A DNA stretch of 64,000 bases from NCBI GenBank assembly GCA_012729055.1, contig JAAYDW010000086.1, positions 1 to 64,000 of the forward strand. Direction: 5' to 3'. The stretch's first letter is position 1. Each line of letters starts with the position of its first letter. Below the pieces are notes generated by a model. It searched no databases and had not been told where the DNA came from. It saw only the letters and a list, made by a program, of their open reading frames with translations. This stretch comes from Deltaproteobacteria bacterium (GTDB lineage Bacteria > Desulfobacterota > Syntrophia > Syntrophales > Smithellaceae). This document shows positions 45,860 through 54,903 of the stretch, one piece after another. The position numbers and the translations under genes were made by a program.

Positions 45860-46489
45860 TTAGCGAACCGAGGGATTGTATTTTTTTTCGTGTCCGATGG
45901 TGGACGTCGGCGTCCGGCCGTAGTTATGGCCGGGCAACACCTTGGTTTCATCCGGAAGGGTGAAAAGACGATTCTTGATGGCGTCATACATGGTCTGCCA
46001 CGAACCGCCGGGCAGATCGGTGCGGCCCACCGCTTCCACAAAGAGCGTGTCGCCGGTGAAAACGTAACCGGGCGTGTACAGGCACATCCCGCCGGGCGAA
46101 TGTCCGGGGGTGGAGATCACCTTGAGCTCGACGTTGCCTGCGGAAATGACCTGGCCGTCGGAAGCCAGGATGTCTGCCGGCGGCGACTGCGTCGCGCCGA
46201 ACATGCGCAGCATGGCGGCCGGCGTCGAGGTGAGCATGAAGGCGTCGTCCTCGTGGATGATGATTTTGGCGCCGGTGAGTTTTTTCATCTGGGCGTTGCC
46301 GCCGATGTGATCCACGTGGCCGTGGGTGTTGACGATGTAATTAATGCGCAGGTTGTTCTTTGCCGCCGTTGCGAGAATCTCGTGAACATTGTCGGCCGGG
46401 TCGATGACGAGCGCGTCGCCGGTGACGGGATCTCCCACCAGATAGGCAAAAACCGCCATGTGGCCGACCTGCATCTGTTGTAAAAACAT
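45860..46489 (-). CDS. Metallo-beta-lactamase-fold hydrolase (glyoxalase II-like)
   Basis: A 209-residue hydrolase with the metal motif THGHVDHIGG, the later histidine in TPGHSPGG, the bridging aspartate in FTGDTLF and the last histidine in PGHNYGRTP. The short length and missing C-terminal domain set it apart from true GloB; it may act on persulfides or thioesters. GAGGAG is 5 nt before the ATG. Cotranscription with purC is likely. Confidence 0.9.
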   Translation of the reverse strand: MFLQQMQVGHMAVFAYLVGDPVTGDALVIDPADNVHEILATAAKNNLRINYIVNTHGHVDHIGGNAQMKKLTGAKIIIHEDDAFMLTSTPAAMLRMFGATQSPPADILASDGQVISAGNVELKVISTPGHSPGGMCLYTPGYVFTGDTLFVEAVGRTDLPGGSWQTMYDAIKNRLFTLPDETKVLPGHNYGRTPTSTIGHEKKYNPSVR

Positions 46490-46550
46490 AACCGCTCCTC
46501 AAAAAAATAATGAGCACGTACGCTAGCATGATTGGGGCGAATTCGTCAAA

Positions 46551-47897
46551 TCAAATCCGGCCCAGCAAGACCGAGCCGAAAAAGCCGTCCAGCCCATGCC
46601 GGTGAGGGTACGTCCGGAAAAATCCGCGGCTGTCCTGGAGGCCCTCCGGGACGGACGCGGAAGGGGGCGCAACGGAAAACTGCGGGTGGTCTTTCAGAAA
46701 TCGGCGGATGACGCCGTCGTTTTCGCAGGCCAAAAGCGAACAGGTGCAGTAAACCAGGCGACCGCCTTTGCGCACAGCGGCCGCGGCGTTGTGCAGAATT
46801 GCAAGCTGGATTTCGGCGAGCCGCTCCGGCTCGGAGGCCGAAAGCCGCCACCGGATTTCCGGATTGCGCCTGAGCGTGCCGGTGCCGGAGCAGGGAGCGT
46901 CCACCAGGACGCAGTCGAATTTTTCCCGCCAGGCGGCGGAAAGCGGTCCGTTCAGATCGGCCTCAACCGTTTCGACGATGGAGACGCCGAGCCGGAGCAT
47001 GTCCCTCCTCAACCGGGCGATTTTGGTTTTGTCGCGGTCCATGGCCACGATCCTTCCGCGGTTTTCCATCAGGGCCGCCAGGTGTGCGGTCTTGCCGCCG
47101 CTGCCCGCGCAGGCGTCCAGAATGCTTTCTCCCGCCTGCGGTCCGACGAGATAGCCCGCCAACTGCGCCGCCTCGTCCTGAAGCCGGAAGAGCCCTTCGG
47201 AAAAGAAAGTTGTTTTCTGAACGGGCCGGGGGGGATCGGAGAGGATGAGCCCGTCGGGGGAATAGCGGCCAGGTTCGCTTGGAAAATCCGCACGGGCGAG
47301 CGTTTGCGCCAGATCGTCGCGGGAAATCTTGAGCGTGTTGGCGCGCAGCGTCACCGGAGGCACATCATTGTCGGCCCGGCAGAGGGCTTCGGTTTCCGTT
47401 GTGCCGAAAGCGTCGCGCCACCGCTTCACCAGCCACAGCGGGTGGGAATGAAAGGCTGCCAGATATTCGTCCGGATGGCTTTCGCGGCAGGGATAGGAAG
47501 CGCCGCCGGGGTTGCGCAGATAGCTTCTTAAAACGGCGTTCACGAGTCCGCCGGCCGCCGGGCTTTTACGCTTGGCGGTTTTGACCGCCTCGTCCACGAC
47601 CGCAAAGGCCGGCAGACGGTCGCTGAAAAGAAGCTGGTAGAGGCCCACGCGCAGGATGTTGCGGATATCCTCTTCCATCCCGTCGTAGTTGCCGCGGTAA
47701 AACGCCGCGAGGATCCGGTCCAGTCGTCCCTGCATGCGCAAAACGCCGTACACCAGATGCGTGAGCAGCCGTCCGTCCGCCGTTCCCGAGAGATGCCGTT
47801 CTTCGAGCGCCGTGTCGAGCAGATCTCCGGCAAAAGCCCGGCTTTTCCCGACCTCGCTTAAAATGTCCACTGCCCGATGGCGAATTGTTTTTTTCAC
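46551..47897 (-). CDS. rsmB: 16S rRNA (cytosine-967-C5)-methyltransferase
   Basis: A 448-residue RNA methyltransferase with an N-terminal NusB-like helical domain (about 1-140, ending near FSDRLPAFAVVDEAV) and a C-terminal Rossmann methyltransferase domain. The SAM motif DACAGSGGKTAHLA and the two catalytic cysteine motifs, APCSGTGTLRRNPEIRW and YCTCSLL, are all present. A GTG start is used. It follows fmt, the conserved fmt-rsmB order; def is absent here. Confidence 0.95.
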   Translation of the reverse strand: MKKTIRHRAVDILSEVGKSRAFAGDLLDTALEERHLSGTADGRLLTHLVYGVLRMQGRLDRILAAFYRGNYDGMEEDIRNILRVGLYQLLFSDRLPAFAVVDEAVKTAKRKSPAAGGLVNAVLRSYLRNPGGASYPCRESHPDEYLAAFHSHPLWLVKRWRDAFGTTETEALCRADNDVPPVTLRANTLKISRDDLAQTLARADFPSEPGRYSPDGLILSDPPRPVQKTTFFSEGLFRLQDEAAQLAGYLVGPQAGESILDACAGSGGKTAHLAALMENRGRIVAMDRDKTKIARLRRDMLRLGVSIVETVEADLNGPLSAAWREKFDCVLVDAPCSGTGTLRRNPEIRWRLSASEPERLAEIQLAILHNAAAAVRKGGRLVYCTCSLLACENDGVIRRFLKDHPQFSVAPPSASVPEGLQDSRGFFRTYPHRHGLDGFFGSVLLGRI

Positions 47898-47951
47898 GTT
47901 GATCCCGGTGTCCGGCGTTGAGACAGTCGATCGCCGCGTATTCAGGGGCCG

Positions 47952-48890
47952 TCAGCCCAATACGCTGTTTTCTTTCAGGCGGTAGCCCCTTAAAAAAACG
48001 CCGATCGGCATTCTTTTCTTTCCGGCCAGTTGAACGTCTTTCAAAAGGACATGGCCGTCGGCCGCCGCCACGGGCAGTCCTCCGTCCGCCGGCGCGCCGA
48101 CAAAACCCGGCGGCTCGCATACCGCCCCCGGCCGGCCTTGCGCCGTAAATATTTTCAGCGTCTGTCCGTCCAGGGCGGTGTAAGCCGCGGGGGCGGGGCT
48201 CAGTCCGCGGATAAGATTGACAATGTCGGCCACCCGATTGTTCCAGGCGATCTTTCCCGTCTCCCGGGTCAGGCGGGGAGCAAAGGTGACGAGGGAGGCG
48301 TCCTGTTTTTGCCGGCGGACCGCGCCGGACATCACCTGTTCGATCGTCGCGATCAAAAGCCCTGCGCCCATCCGGGCCAGACGATCGTGCAGTTCGCCGA
48401 ACGTTTCGGCGGGGCCGAGCGGCGTTTCTTCCTGCAGGAGAATGTCGCCGGAATCCATGCCTTCATCCATCAGCATGACGGTGACGCCGGTTGTCGTTTC
48501 CCCCCTGATGATGCTCCAGTGAAGCGGCGCGGCGCCTCGGTACTTGGGCAGCAGCGACGGGTGAATGTTGAGGCATCCGCAGGGCGGAAAATCGAGAAGC
48601 GCTTTGGGCAGCAGTTGGCCGAATGCCGCCACAACAATCATGTCGGGCGCCAGAGCGCGAAGCGTTTCCAGAAAAGCGGAATCCTTGATCCGGACGGGCT
48701 GCAAAACCGGCAGGCCGAGGGAAAGCGCGAGCGTTTTGACCGGCGGAGCGGCTTCCTTTTGCCCCCGCCCCGCGGGGCGATCCGGCTGCGTGACGACGGC
48801 GCAGACCGGATACGCGCTGCGGCTGAGCGCCGCGAGCGCGGGCAGGGCAAATTCGGGAGTTCCCATAAACAGGATGCGGGGGGGATTCAT
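47952..48890 (-). CDS. fmt: Methionyl-tRNA formyltransferase
   Basis: A 312-residue enzyme that formylates initiator Met-tRNA. It begins MNPPRILFMGTPEFALPAL, has the folate-binding and catalytic stretch LNIHPSLLPKYRGAAP, and the C-terminal OB-like domain (GLSPAPAAYTALDG). The ATG at 48890 has GAGGA about 9 nt before it; 19 more upstream codons in frame would not match the family. It lies 54 nt upstream of rsmB. Confidence 0.96.
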   Translation of the reverse strand: MNPPRILFMGTPEFALPALAALSRSAYPVCAVVTQPDRPAGRGQKEAAPPVKTLALSLGLPVLQPVRIKDSAFLETLRALAPDMIVVAAFGQLLPKALLDFPPCGCLNIHPSLLPKYRGAAPLHWSIIRGETTTGVTVMLMDEGMDSGDILLQEETPLGPAETFGELHDRLARMGAGLLIATIEQVMSGAVRRQKQDASLVTFAPRLTRETGKIAWNNRVADIVNLIRGLSPAPAAYTALDGQTLKIFTAQGRPGAVCEPPGFVGAPADGGLPVAAADGHVLLKDVQLAGKKRMPIGVFLRGYRLKENSVLG

Positions 48891-49094
48891 CGCGTTCCAT
48901 CCTCGGTTTTTGGAAACATCTATATGGAATTCGCCCGGGGGTGTCAAGAACTAGTCTGACCGATGGTTTTTACGATAATTTTTATTGTCATTTCGGATGT
49001 CCTGCTTTATATTGATTTCAACTTCGCAAGAGCTGCGCACAACGTGAACGTGGGATGCAGAATCAATCGTTTGCAAACGGAAAGGAGATGACGC

Positions 49095-49547
49095 ATGAAA
49101 ACTTACGCCATTAAATATGTGGAGCTGGCAGAGCAGCACGCAGAGAAAATGGCCAGGCGCTGGGCCATGGATGTCCAGAACAATGCCAGGACAAAGAAGT
49201 ACAAGGAACTGGATGAGGAACGGATCATCAACCAGGGTGTGAAATTTTATCAGAACTTCAGTAAGATGTTCGCTGAAGACAAGATCAGCGAAAACACATT
49301 GAAATACTTTCGCACTTATGCCCAGGAAAGCTTTGCGATGGGGATTCCCATGGACGAAGCCGTTTATGCGCTGATTCTGCTTCGAAGACACATCTGGCTG
49401 TACGCAGAATTTCAAACCATTTTCAGCTCCGGCATTGACCAGCGTCAGGCGCTGGACACGTTGAGCCGGACGATCCTTCTGTTCGATTACGCCGCGTACG
49501 AGGTTACCAAGGAATATCAGGACCTGATGAAAAATAAGGCTAAGTAA
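49095..49547 (+). CDS. RsbRD_N-like helical protein, copy 1
   Basis: A 150-residue all-helical protein resembling the N-terminal sensory domain of RsbRD-type co-antagonists (a globin-like bundle). The family-type pattern W...V (RRWAMDVQNNARTKKY), a middle FYQNF, and the RRHIWLYAEFQTIF helix are visible. It contains no STAS or kinase domain. It shares about 45% similar positions by eye with the next gene, so the two arose by duplication. AAAGGAG precedes the ATG. Assignment rests on pattern reading only. Confidence 0.65.
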   Translation: MKTYAIKYVELAEQHAEKMARRWAMDVQNNARTKKYKELDEERIINQGVKFYQNFSKMFAEDKISENTLKYFRTYAQESFAMGIPMDEAVYALILLRRHIWLYAEFQTIFSSGIDQRQALDTLSRTILLFDYAAYEVTKEYQDLMKNKAK

Positions 49548-49600
49548 CGACACAGTCCGTTTCCCTGTTCGTTTCACTTTGGAGAAAGGAGAGAAGTGCC

Positions 49601-50059
49601 ATGGTCGAATCCATTAAACTGCTGGATGTGCTGGAAGCCAATATAGATGAAATCGCCGCGCAGTGGGCGGTCGACGTCAAGAAAAACAAGAGAACGGCTC
49701 ATTACCGGGATATTCCCGACGAGAGGCTGGTTATTCAGGCGGTGAAATTTTACAGCCAGCTTCGGAACATGCTGGTGGCGCCCAACCGTTACGAGAAGGC
49801 GCAGGAATTCTTCATGCACTACGCAAGGACCTGCTTTGAAAGCGGCATTCCACTGCATGAAGCCATCTATGCGCTCAACATGATGCGCCGCCACATGTGG
49901 CTGTACGCGGAATTCCAGGCGATCTTCATCAACGCCATCGAACACCACCAGGCGATCGACTCCGTCATGCGGATCATGCTCCTTATCGACTACGCCGTCT
50001 ATGAGATCACGCAGTATTACCAGGACCGCATTCGGCTGGAAAGTTGCCAGGCCGTCTAG
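49601..50059 (+). CDS. RsbRD_N-like helical protein, copy 2
   Basis: A 152-residue paralogue of the preceding gene: the same order of AAQWAVDVKKNKRTAHYRDI, AVKFYSQL, and MRRHMWLYAEFQAIF, and a similar length. The spacer between the copies is 53 bp, and AAAGGAGAG precedes its ATG. The two are likely co-transcribed and end at a terminator. A heterodimeric sensor is a possibility (inference). Confidence 0.65.
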   Translation: MVESIKLLDVLEANIDEIAAQWAVDVKKNKRTAHYRDIPDERLVIQAVKFYSQLRNMLVAPNRYEKAQEFFMHYARTCFESGIPLHEAIYALNMMRRHMWLYAEFQAIFINAIEHHQAIDSVMRIMLLIDYAVYEITQYYQDRIRLESCQAV

Positions 50060-50084
50060 CGTACTTGCCGGATCAGATGACAAA

Positions 50085-50114
50085 ACGGCAGACGGGATGC
50101 CCGCTGCCGTTTTT
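50085..50114 (+). terminator. Rho-independent terminator of the RsbRD_N-like pair
   Basis: ACGGCAG (50085-50091) pairs with CTGCCGT (50104-50110); an inner CGGG/CCCG stem continues past a single bulged A, with loop ATG. TTTTT (50110-50114) follows. It starts 26 nt past the stop. Confidence 0.88.
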
Positions 50115-50239
50115 CATTTGCCGAAAGCCGCGCGTCCGTATTTTTTATCGTCGGCAGGACCGTCATTATTTTAGAGCGCATTCGCCATAAACTTTCTCTT
50201 TTACCGCGCGATTTCCGTCTGTTTCTGGCCGCCACGTTC

Positions 50240-51355
50240 GTGTTCGGCTTTTCGCAGAGCATCGTCGATTCCACGTTCAACAACTTCCTCAGCGAAACGT
50301 TCAGCATCAGCGACTGGCAGCGCGGCTTGCTCGAGCTGCCCCGGGAGCTTCCGGGCTTCCTGGTCGTTTTTTTCTCGGCGCTTTTCTTTTTTCTGTGTTC
50401 GCGCCGCCTGGCGGTTCTGGCGAATCTGCTCTGCGCGTTCGGCATTCTGCTTATCGGCTTCGCGTCGTCCGGATTTTCGGTGATGCTGGTCTGGCTGTTC
50501 ATGTTCAGCGTCGGTCAGCATCTTTTCCTTCCGCTCAATGCAAGCATCGGCATGGAACTGGCCGTCAAGGGACGGGAAGGACGGCGGCTGGGACAGTTTG
50601 CGGCCACAGCCAACGTGGCGATGATTCTGGGCAGCTTTTCCGTCTTTTTGGGCTTCAAATTCTTTCACGTCACTTTTTCGATATCCTATGGAGTCGCCTT
50701 TTTCGGATTTCTCGCGGCGGCCGCTCTCCTGTTCGGCATGCGCAAGAATCAGCCCGACACGGCCCGCGCCAGGTTTCAACTGCGCCGGGAATACCGCCTG
50801 TTTTACTGGCTCAACATTTTATACGGCACGCGCAAGCAGATCTTCCTGACGTTCGCGCCCTGGGTGCTGGTGACCGTATTCTCCCAGAAAACGCAAATGC
50901 TGGCGACGCTTCTGACCGTGGGCGGCGTCATCGGCATTTTCTTCAAACCTCTGGTGGGCCGGGCGATCGACCGGTTGGGGGAAAGGATCGTCCTTGCGGG
51001 GGAAGCGGCGCTGCTCGTGTTCGTCTGCGTGGGCTACGGATACTCCCGTGAATGGTTTTCGGAAGCGACGGCGCTGGTGGTCGCGTCGGCCTGCTTTATC
51101 GCGGACCAGCTTTTGCTGTCGACGGGCATGGCCCGGGCGACCTACCTGCAGAAAATCGCCGTTCGGCCCGAGGACGTCACGCAGACCCTGACGATGGGCG
51201 TAACCATCGACCATATCTTTTCCATCGCGGTGGCTTTGTCCGGCGGGATCATCTGGGTCGCGCTGGGTTACCAGTACGTATTTCTGCTGGGCGCGGCGAT
51301 TGCCGTCGTCAATTTCTTTTCGGCCCTGCAGGTGCGAACGCGCAACTCTACATGA
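50240..51355 (+). CDS. Major facilitator superfamily transporter
   Basis: A polytopic carrier with about 12 hydrophobic segments, with conserved-type basic loops after TM2 (FLCSRRLAVLANLL) and again in the second half (PLVGRAIDRLGERI). The first conventional start, GTG 50240, truncates TM1: the frame upstream reads smoothly as LPRDFRLFLAATFVFGFSQS, which is typical of this carrier type, but no ATG, GTG or TTG occurs between the TGA at 50078-50080 and 50240. An ATT at 50165 with AGGA 5 nt upstream is a candidate non-standard start. Substrate is unknown. Confidence 0.85.
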   Translation: MFGFSQSIVDSTFNNFLSETFSISDWQRGLLELPRELPGFLVVFFSALFFFLCSRRLAVLANLLCAFGILLIGFASSGFSVMLVWLFMFSVGQHLFLPLNASIGMELAVKGREGRRLGQFAATANVAMILGSFSVFLGFKFFHVTFSISYGVAFFGFLAAAALLFGMRKNQPDTARARFQLRREYRLFYWLNILYGTRKQIFLTFAPWVLVTVFSQKTQMLATLLTVGGVIGIFFKPLVGRAIDRLGERIVLAGEAALLVFVCVGYGYSREWFSEATALVVASACFIADQLLLSTGMARATYLQKIAVRPEDVTQTLTMGVTIDHIFSIAVALSGGIIWVALGYQYVFLLGAAIAVVNFFSALQVRTRNST

Positions 51356-53753
51356 AGTTGTCCGGATCGACGTCGACCGCGATTTTCACGGTGCTCGTCG
51401 CGTGCCGTTCCTGGAGCGCGGCGGCAAGCGCGCGCATCCGCCGGCCGTCGTTTCCCTTGATCAGCATCTGCATGCGGTGTTCGCCGCGGATTTTCGACAG
51501 CGGCGATCCGGCGGGGCCGATGATTTCCACGGCGCCGCCGGCTTCCGCGGCAAGCGCCCGGGCGTCGCAGCCCAGCTCCTTCGCAGTCTGGAACAGAAGG
51601 CCTTCCCGCGTCGATGACAGGCGCAGGGCGATGAGGCGGCTGAAGGGCGGATAGGCGAGCGCCCGGCGGAATTCGGTTTCCTCCTGATAAAACGACAGGT
51701 AGTCGTGGTTGCGCGCGTGCCGCAAAACATAGTGGTCCGGATTGAAGGTCTGAATAACGACGCGGCCCGCCGCGTCGCCCCGTCCGCCGCGGCCCGCCAC
51801 CTGCGTGAGCATCTGGAAGGTTTTTTCCGCGGCGCGGAAATCCGGCATGTTGAGCGACGTGTCCGCAGAAATGACGCCCACCAGCGTGATGAAGGGGAAG
51901 TCATGCCCCTTGGTGATCATCTGCGTTCCCACCAGAATGTCGATTTCATTGCGTTCCAGGGCGGCGAGCATTTTTTCCTGCTCGCCTTTGCGCGCCGTCG
52001 TGTCGGCGTCCATCCGGCGGATGCGCGCCCGGGGAAACCGGAGGGCGAGCTCGGCTTCCAGTTTCTGCGTGCCGGCGCCGTAGTTGAGAATCCGGTTGCC
52101 GCCGCATTTGGAACACAGCGGCACGGCCCGGCGGCTGAAATCGCAGTAGTGGCATTTGACCAGGTTTTCCGCCGGATGGCTTTTCAAAGCGACGGCGCAG
52201 TTGGGGCAGGTCATCGGCGAACCGCAGTCGCCGCAAACCAGAAACGTATCGAAGCCCCGCCGGTTCAGAAAAAGAAGAGCCTGCTCTTTCCGGGCGAGCG
52301 TTTCGGCGATGGCCGCGGCCAGCTTGTCGGAAAGAACCGGCGCCTTGCCGGCGCTTTCTTTCTGCAGTTTCATATCGACGATTTCCATCCGGGGCAGGGG
52401 CCGGTCGTTAACCCGCCGCGTCAGCTCCAGATGGGCGTATTTTCCCGTCCGGGCGTTGTAGAAGGTGCGCACGCCCGGCGTGGCCGATCCCAGGACGCAG
52501 GCGGCGTTGCACAGCTTGGCTTTGACGACGGCCAGATCGCGCGCGGAGTAGCACAGCCGCTCGTCCTGCTTGTAGGAACCGTCGTGCTCCTCGTCGACGA
52601 TCAGCAGTCTCAGATTCGGCACGGGGGCAAAGAGCGCGGAGCGGGCGCCGATTACCAGCGAAATCCTTCCGCGACGGATTTCGCGCCACTGGTCGTAGCG
52701 GACGCTTTCAGGAATGCCGCTGTGGATGACGGCGATTTTATCGGAGTCGAAGCGTCCGGCGATCCGGGCGATGAGCTGCGGGGTGAGCGATATTTCCGGA
52801 ACCAGATAAATCGCCGCTCCGCCCGTCTTCCAGACATGTTCGATCGCACAGAGGTACACTTCCGTTTTGCCGCTGCCGGTGACGCCGTGGAGCAGGGCGC
52901 AGTGAAACTTTCCGTCGTCCGTGAAGCGGCGGATCTCTCCTAGGACCTTTTCCTGTTCGTCGTTGAGCAGCAGATTCCCGCGGGGGGATTCCAGGCGGGT
53001 GGTGAGCGAAACCTTGCGGATGACTTCCTCGTTGTGGACGAGAGCGACGCCCTTTTCCAGAATTTTTTTTACGACGGAAGGCGAAGCGCCGGTGGCGGAC
53101 ATCAGGGCCGTAAGTTCCGTCGGACCCGCCTCTTTCAGGTAATCGACGACGGTCTGCTGGCGCGGCGTCAGCCGGGACAGGTCGGCATCCCCGGAAAGAC
53201 CGAGAATTTTTTGCGTGCGGATGCCGAGCGACTTTTTTTCCCGGGCGGTTACATTCACAAAACACGCGATTCGCAGGCTGCGCAGCACCGCGGCCGCGTT
53301 GGGAAGGCCGGAGTGGCGGATCAGATCGCCCAGGGAAAGACCGCGCGGATGCTCGGCAAGGAAATCAAGGAGTTTTTTCTGGGCGGGCGTCGGACGGGCG
53401 CCCGGCGGCGCAGGCGCGGGAGTCACCCACAGCAGATCCTTTTTCTCCCATCCGGAAGGAAGCAGTTCGGCCAGTGTTTTTCCGAGGGGGTAGAGGAAGT
53501 AATCGGCGATCCACGAATAGAATTTCAGATCGTCTTTGCCGAAAAGCGGCTCTTCATCGAGAATTTCCCCGAGTGGCTTGACATCGGCGGGCGGGGCGTC
53601 CTTCGTCAGGGCGACGATAAATCCCGTGCGCCGGCGGCGGCCGAAAGGGACAAAAACCCTTTTACCGACGGCGGTGGCGGAAGCAAGGTTTTCCGGGACG
53701 GCATAGGTGAAGAGTTTGCCGGCCGGAATATTGAGGGCGACCTCTGCGTACAT
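51348..53753 (-). CDS. priA: Primosomal replication protein N' (PriA helicase)
   Basis: An 801-residue DEAH-type helicase that restarts collapsed replication forks. It has the N-terminal DNA-binding domain, Walker A HGVTGSGKTEVYL, DEEHD box, and the zinc modules CGDCGSPMTCPNC, CHYC and CSKCGG inside the helicase core, followed by GTQMITKGHDFP. It ends the rsfS-comF-hldE2-dksA-priA run. Its 3' end overlaps the MFS gene stop by 8 nt on the opposite strand. Confidence 0.97.
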   Translation of the reverse strand: MYAEVALNIPAGKLFTYAVPENLASATAVGKRVFVPFGRRRRTGFIVALTKDAPPADVKPLGEILDEEPLFGKDDLKFYSWIADYFLYPLGKTLAELLPSGWEKKDLLWVTPAPAPPGARPTPAQKKLLDFLAEHPRGLSLGDLIRHSGLPNAAAVLRSLRIACFVNVTAREKKSLGIRTQKILGLSGDADLSRLTPRQQTVVDYLKEAGPTELTALMSATGASPSVVKKILEKGVALVHNEEVIRKVSLTTRLESPRGNLLLNDEQEKVLGEIRRFTDDGKFHCALLHGVTGSGKTEVYLCAIEHVWKTGGAAIYLVPEISLTPQLIARIAGRFDSDKIAVIHSGIPESVRYDQWREIRRGRISLVIGARSALFAPVPNLRLLIVDEEHDGSYKQDERLCYSARDLAVVKAKLCNAACVLGSATPGVRTFYNARTGKYAHLELTRRVNDRPLPRMEIVDMKLQKESAGKAPVLSDKLAAAIAETLARKEQALLFLNRRGFDTFLVCGDCGSPMTCPNCAVALKSHPAENLVKCHYCDFSRRAVPLCSKCGGNRILNYGAGTQKLEAELALRFPRARIRRMDADTTARKGEQEKMLAALERNEIDILVGTQMITKGHDFPFITLVGVISADTSLNMPDFRAAEKTFQMLTQVAGRGGRGDAAGRVVIQTFNPDHYVLRHARNHDYLSFYQEETEFRRALAYPPFSRLIALRLSSTREGLLFQTAKELGCDARALAAEAGGAVEIIGPAGSPLSKIRGEHRMQMLIKGNDGRRMRALAAALQERHATSTVKIAVDVDPDNFM

Positions 53754-53812
53754 GGCAGTTGATTATCATCTTTGTGTCGAAAAATAAATGCCGGACGTCG
53801 AACGGCCAATAA

Positions 53813-53837
53813 AAAAGCCCCGGCTTGCGGGGCTTTT
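53813..53837 (-). terminator. Rho-independent terminator of dksA
   Basis: AAAAGCCCCG / CGGGGCTTTT stem of 10 bp with loop GCTTG; on the minus strand it is followed by TTTTTTATT. It lies 19 nt past the dksA stop. Confidence 0.88.
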
Positions 53838-53856
53838 GTTCGGTCGCTGTCCACGC

Positions 53857-54237
53857 CTATTCGCCCTTGAGCTTCTCGATTTTTTCCTGCTTGGTTTTGC
53901 AGTCGATGCATTCGGTCGTGACCGGCCGTGCGAGCAGTCTTTTTTCGGAAATCGGTCCGCCGCAGGATTCGCAGATGCCGTAGGTGCCGTCATCGATGCG
54001 CTTGATGGCCTCCTGCATTTTGACGATCAGCTTGCGTTCCCGGTCGCGGATTCGGAGCTCGAAATTGCGGTCGGATTCCAGCGAGGCCCGATCGTTGGGA
54101 TCGGGGAAATTTTCCTTGCTGCTGGTCATTTCCGAAACCGTCTTTCCCGCTTCACTCAGTAATTCATTGATTTTCTGTGTCAGCAGTTTGCGGAATGCTT
54201 CCAGCTTTTCCGGCTTCAACGTCGTTTGTTTTTCCAA
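53857..54237 (-). CDS. dksA: DksA/TraR-family zinc-finger protein
   Basis: A 126-residue RNA-polymerase secondary-channel factor. It has an N-terminal coiled coil (about 1-70) and a C4 zinc finger (CESCGGPISEKRLLA...CIDCK). In DksA the coiled-coil tip carries two acidic residues and mediates ppGpp-dependent control; here the tip region reads PNDRASLESD. A TTG start at 54237 is favoured (AGGAG 8 nt upstream); a GTG at 54246 would fall on the ribosome-binding site. Similar short proteins include YocK, so regulation by ppGpp is not certain. Confidence 0.85.
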   Translation of the reverse strand: MEKQTTLKPEKLEAFRKLLTQKINELLSEAGKTVSEMTSSKENFPDPNDRASLESDRNFELRIRDRERKLIVKMQEAIKRIDDGTYGICESCGGPISEKRLLARPVTTECIDCKTKQEKIEKLKGE

Positions 54238-54375
54238 GGCCGCCACTCCTTTTCAATATGATCTCGATATTGGGCCCTTTTACCTAATGGTCCTATGTTT
54301 GTAAAGCAAAAAAATGAGCGGCCCGGAAAACCGGTTCGGGGCCGGACAACGGCATGTAAGATTTTAATCTGACGA

Positions 54376-54861
54376 TTATTTTTCCGTCCGGTACACGGAG
54401 AGAACCTTCTCCACGATATTGGTGGTCGATTTGCCGGCCACCTCCGGAACGATCGTAACATGACCGCCCCACTCGCGGATTTCCTTGCCTCCGACCACCT
54501 GGTCTTCCGGCCAGTCCCCTCCTTTAATCAGGATGTCCGGTTTCAGAAAGCAGATCAGGTCCAGCGGGGTCAGCTCCGGAAAGATCGTTACGAAATCAAT
54601 ACATTCCAGGGCGGCCAGCACCTCCGCCCGCTCGCTTTCCGTCACCAGCGGCCTTTTTTCCCCTTTGATGGCCCGGACCGACGAATCGCTGTTCAGCCCC
54701 AGGACCAGCACATCGGCGGTTTTGCGCGCCTCCTGCAGGTAACGCACGTGGCCGACGTGCAGAATGTCGAAGCAGCCGTTGGTGAAAGCGATCTTTTTCC
54801 CTTCCTTGCGCAGGACGTCGAGCGTTTCCCGAAGCGCGGTTCTATCCAGAATCTTATTCAT
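54376..54861 (-). CDS. hldE2: D-glycero-beta-D-manno-heptose-1-phosphate adenylyltransferase
   Basis: A 161-residue nucleotidyltransferase equivalent to the C-terminal half of HldE (RfaE2), which makes ADP-heptose for the LPS core. Motifs are FTNGCFDILHVGHVRYLQEA (with the HxGH) and PLVTESERAEVLAAL. The kinase half is not fused and is not in the window. AGGAG lies 6 nt before the ATG. It follows comF and precedes dksA. Confidence 0.93.
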   Translation of the reverse strand: MNKILDRTALRETLDVLRKEGKKIAFTNGCFDILHVGHVRYLQEARKTADVLVLGLNSDSSVRAIKGEKRPLVTESERAEVLAALECIDFVTIFPELTPLDLICFLKPDILIKGGDWPEDQVVGGKEIREWGGHVTIVPEVAGKSTTNIVEKVLSVYRTEK

Positions 54862-54903
54862 GAAATCTCCTCTGATTTTCCAGCAGACTCAGGCGCTGTC
54901 TTT

